Source of the DNA: Phycisphaerae bacterium
Lineage (GTDB): Bacteria > Planctomycetota > Phycisphaerae > Sedimentisphaerales > Anaerohalosphaeraceae
Direction of reading: 5' to 3'
Length of the DNA: 14,807 nucleotides
Assembly: GCA_021736615.1 (NCBI GenBank)
Contig: JAIPFN010000133.1
Span: 1-14,807 of the forward strand
Below, piece after piece: positions 13,980 to 14,807 of the stretch. Within the stretch, counting starts at the first letter, position 1. Each line of letters starts with the position of its first letter. The position numbers and the translations under genes were made by a program. A model generated the notes under the pieces. The model was not told where the DNA came from. It saw only the letters and a program-made list of their open reading frames with translations, and searched no databases.

Positions 13980-14031
13980 CCGTAGCGTCGGCATCTTGCC
14001 GACAGCTTCTGCGGGCAGAATGTCCGCAGAA
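13980..14031. repeat. Double-hairpin repeat, copy 2
   Basis: The first 25 bases match copy 1 at 24 positions, and the single change (TCC to TCT) falls in the hairpin loop: GTCGGCA-TCT-TGCCGAC. A second hairpin follows with a different sequence, TTCTGCGG paired with CCGCAGAA around a 9-nt loop. The conserved-first, variable-second design suggests a dispersed repeat family of the REP/palindromic type. Two copies 140 bp apart in the same orientation are seen. Confidence 0.7.
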
Positions 14032-14084
14032 TAGAGTTGGACAATATGCCCGCGAGATACTCGATAAGACGTTAGAAAAATAGA

Positions 14085-14114
14085 TTGACGTTGATAGATT
14101 ACCAACATTATAAT
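14085..14114 (+). promoter_or_regulatory. Near-consensus sigma70-type promoter overlapping the GT9 start region
   Basis: TTGACG (14085-14090; five of six consensus bases) and TATAAT (14109-14114; perfect) are separated by 18 nt. Transcription would begin near 14121, downstream of ATG 14113, so the real translation start may lie further in. This is the best promoter match in the window and marks a new transcription unit. Confidence 0.55.
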
Positions 14115-14807
14115 GGCTTTTAATATGAAGTGGAAACCGATTTTAGAACCTATTGGACTATATAATCCTTTCATGCGGATGCGAGACAAGGCTATCGCCG
14201 CAGCCGGAGATATCAAATTCAATACCTACCGCCGGCGCGTTAAGAGGTACAGGAGTTTGCATCATGTTGACGCCGCAAAGCCGCGAGTATTGATCGCCGC
14301 TGACGGCGGTATCGGCAATGCCGTTCAGGCCACTCCGCTCGTCCAGACCGCCAGAATGTTCTGGCCGAATTCACAGATAACCCTGCTCACATCGGCAGGA
14401 GATTTATTTGAAAACTGGTGCGTCCCCGACAGAGTTATTCATACTGTTGGCGACATTGAAGGCCAATCGTTTGACCGAACCTTCCTGACATATTCTGCTC
14501 ATTGGGGTCAACTTGCGTGGATGGAAAAAATCGATTGCGGAAATGTTATCAGGCCAAAGCAGTACTTTGACGAAGTATTCCTCAAACCCGAGAGACAGTA
14601 CAATATGGATATGATCAGGCGGCTGGGATACAAAGGCCCCTCGCCTGCGTTATATGTTTCCTTAAAAGAAAAACAGGATGTCTTAACAGATGCCGCAATG
14701 CGGATATGTTTTGTACCCGGCAGCAAAAACGAACCAAGATGGATTCATAAACGCTGGCCGTATTATTCTCAGCTTGCAGAAATTCTGATCGAAAAATATC
14801 CCGACTG
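14113..14807 (+). CDS. GT9 (heptosyltransferase-like) glycosyltransferase, 3' end outside window
   Basis: An open frame runs from ATG 14113 to the window end; 231 codons are visible and no stop is reached. Residues ~58-80 read PRVLIAADGGIGNAVQATPLV, the GGIGN-type nucleotide-sugar loop and following helix that open the GT-B fold of family 9 (WaaF/WaaC/RfaQ). MFWPNSQITLL follows. FVPGSKNEPRWIHKRWP (about 200-216) is the start of the donor-binding domain. The enzyme would transfer a heptose or other sugar to a glycan or lipid core in the cytoplasm. The first ~55 residues are basic and outside the usual domain. Possible starts are ATG 14113, 14125 and 14173; a strong -10 box overlaps the first, so 14125 or later is plausible. 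There is no Shine-Dalgarno for any. Family firm, start uncertain. Confidence 0.85.
   Translation, partial: MAFNMKWKPILEPIGLYNPFMRMRDKAIAAAGDIKFNTYRRRVKRYRSLHHVDAAKPRVLIAADGGIGNAVQATPLVQTARMFWPNSQITLLTSAGDLFENWCVPDRVIHTVGDIEGQSFDRTFLTYSAHWGQLAWMEKIDCGNVIRPKQYFDEVFLKPERQYNMDMIRRLGYKGPSPALYVSLKEKQDVLTDAAMRICFVPGSKNEPRWIHKRWPYYSQLAEILIEKYPD

Noticed and set aside
13840..14031. CRISPR array
   Set aside because: Only two units, strongly palindromic, 140 bp apart, with no regular repeat-spacer pattern and no cas genes in view.
1..14807. Mobile elements, tRNA or rRNA genes
   Set aside because: No transposase, integrase, terminal inverted repeats, tRNA-like cloverleaf or rRNA sequence was recognised on either strand.

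Overview
The window is one stretch of a surface-glycan (exopolysaccharide, capsule or O-antigen-like) biosynthesis locus. All ten supported genes are on the + strand and two are cut by the window ends. The likely host is a Gram-negative-type bacterium of the Planctomycetes/PVC group or a similar environmental lineage. That is an inference from the mid-40s %GC judged by eye, the sparse Shine-Dalgarno sequences, the large share of alkaline-phosphatase/sulfatase-superfamily genes, and the GTCGGCA-TCY-TGCCGAC hairpin repeats. No taxonomic marker gene is present.

Layout. Positions 2-514 hold the C-terminal part of a membrane-anchored family 2 glycosyltransferase (GtrB/DPM-synthase type). Positions 645-2516 encode a membrane-anchored sulfatase-fold enzyme with threonine at the nucleophile position. 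A 306-bp gap (2517-2822) follows, with possible RNA hairpins, an inverted repeat and a sigma70-like promoter. A tightly packed block (2823-13832) then contains: a Gfo/Idh/MocA oxidoreductase, a hexapeptide acetyltransferase and a DegT-type aminotransferase, the trio that builds 3-acetamido sugars (WbpB-WbpD-WbpE / WlbA-WlbB-WlbC type); a soluble DPM-like GT2; a GT39/ArnT-type membrane glycosyltransferase; a Wzx-type flippase; a second, short sulfatase-fold protein; an asparagine-synthetase-like protein without the glutaminase cysteine; and a type I phosphodiesterase/NPP-like protein. Several of these genes overlap by 1-4 nt. After a 280-bp gap with two copies of a double-hairpin repeat and a strong-looking promoter, a GT9 (heptosyltransferase-like) gene starts and runs off the window.

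How the genes may work together (inference). The trio makes a nucleotide-linked 2,3-diamino sugar or uronic acid. GT2 and GT9 enzymes use cytoplasmic donors. The overlapping GT2 and GT39 genes look like a pair that makes a polyprenyl-phosphate sugar and uses it outside the cytoplasm. The flippase exports lipid-linked glycan. Three alkaline-phosphatase-superfamily proteins and an amidotransferase-like protein are candidates for decorating the glycan, for example with phospho-substituents or amides. The most unusual feature is that these three proteins differ in subfamily and length, yet all keep threonine as nucleophile and all end in a short L-x-x-L-G-Y-like tail. No Wzy polymerase, initiating phosphoglycosyltransferase, UDP-sugar dehydrogenase or Wza/Wzc export machinery is visible, so the locus extends beyond the window.
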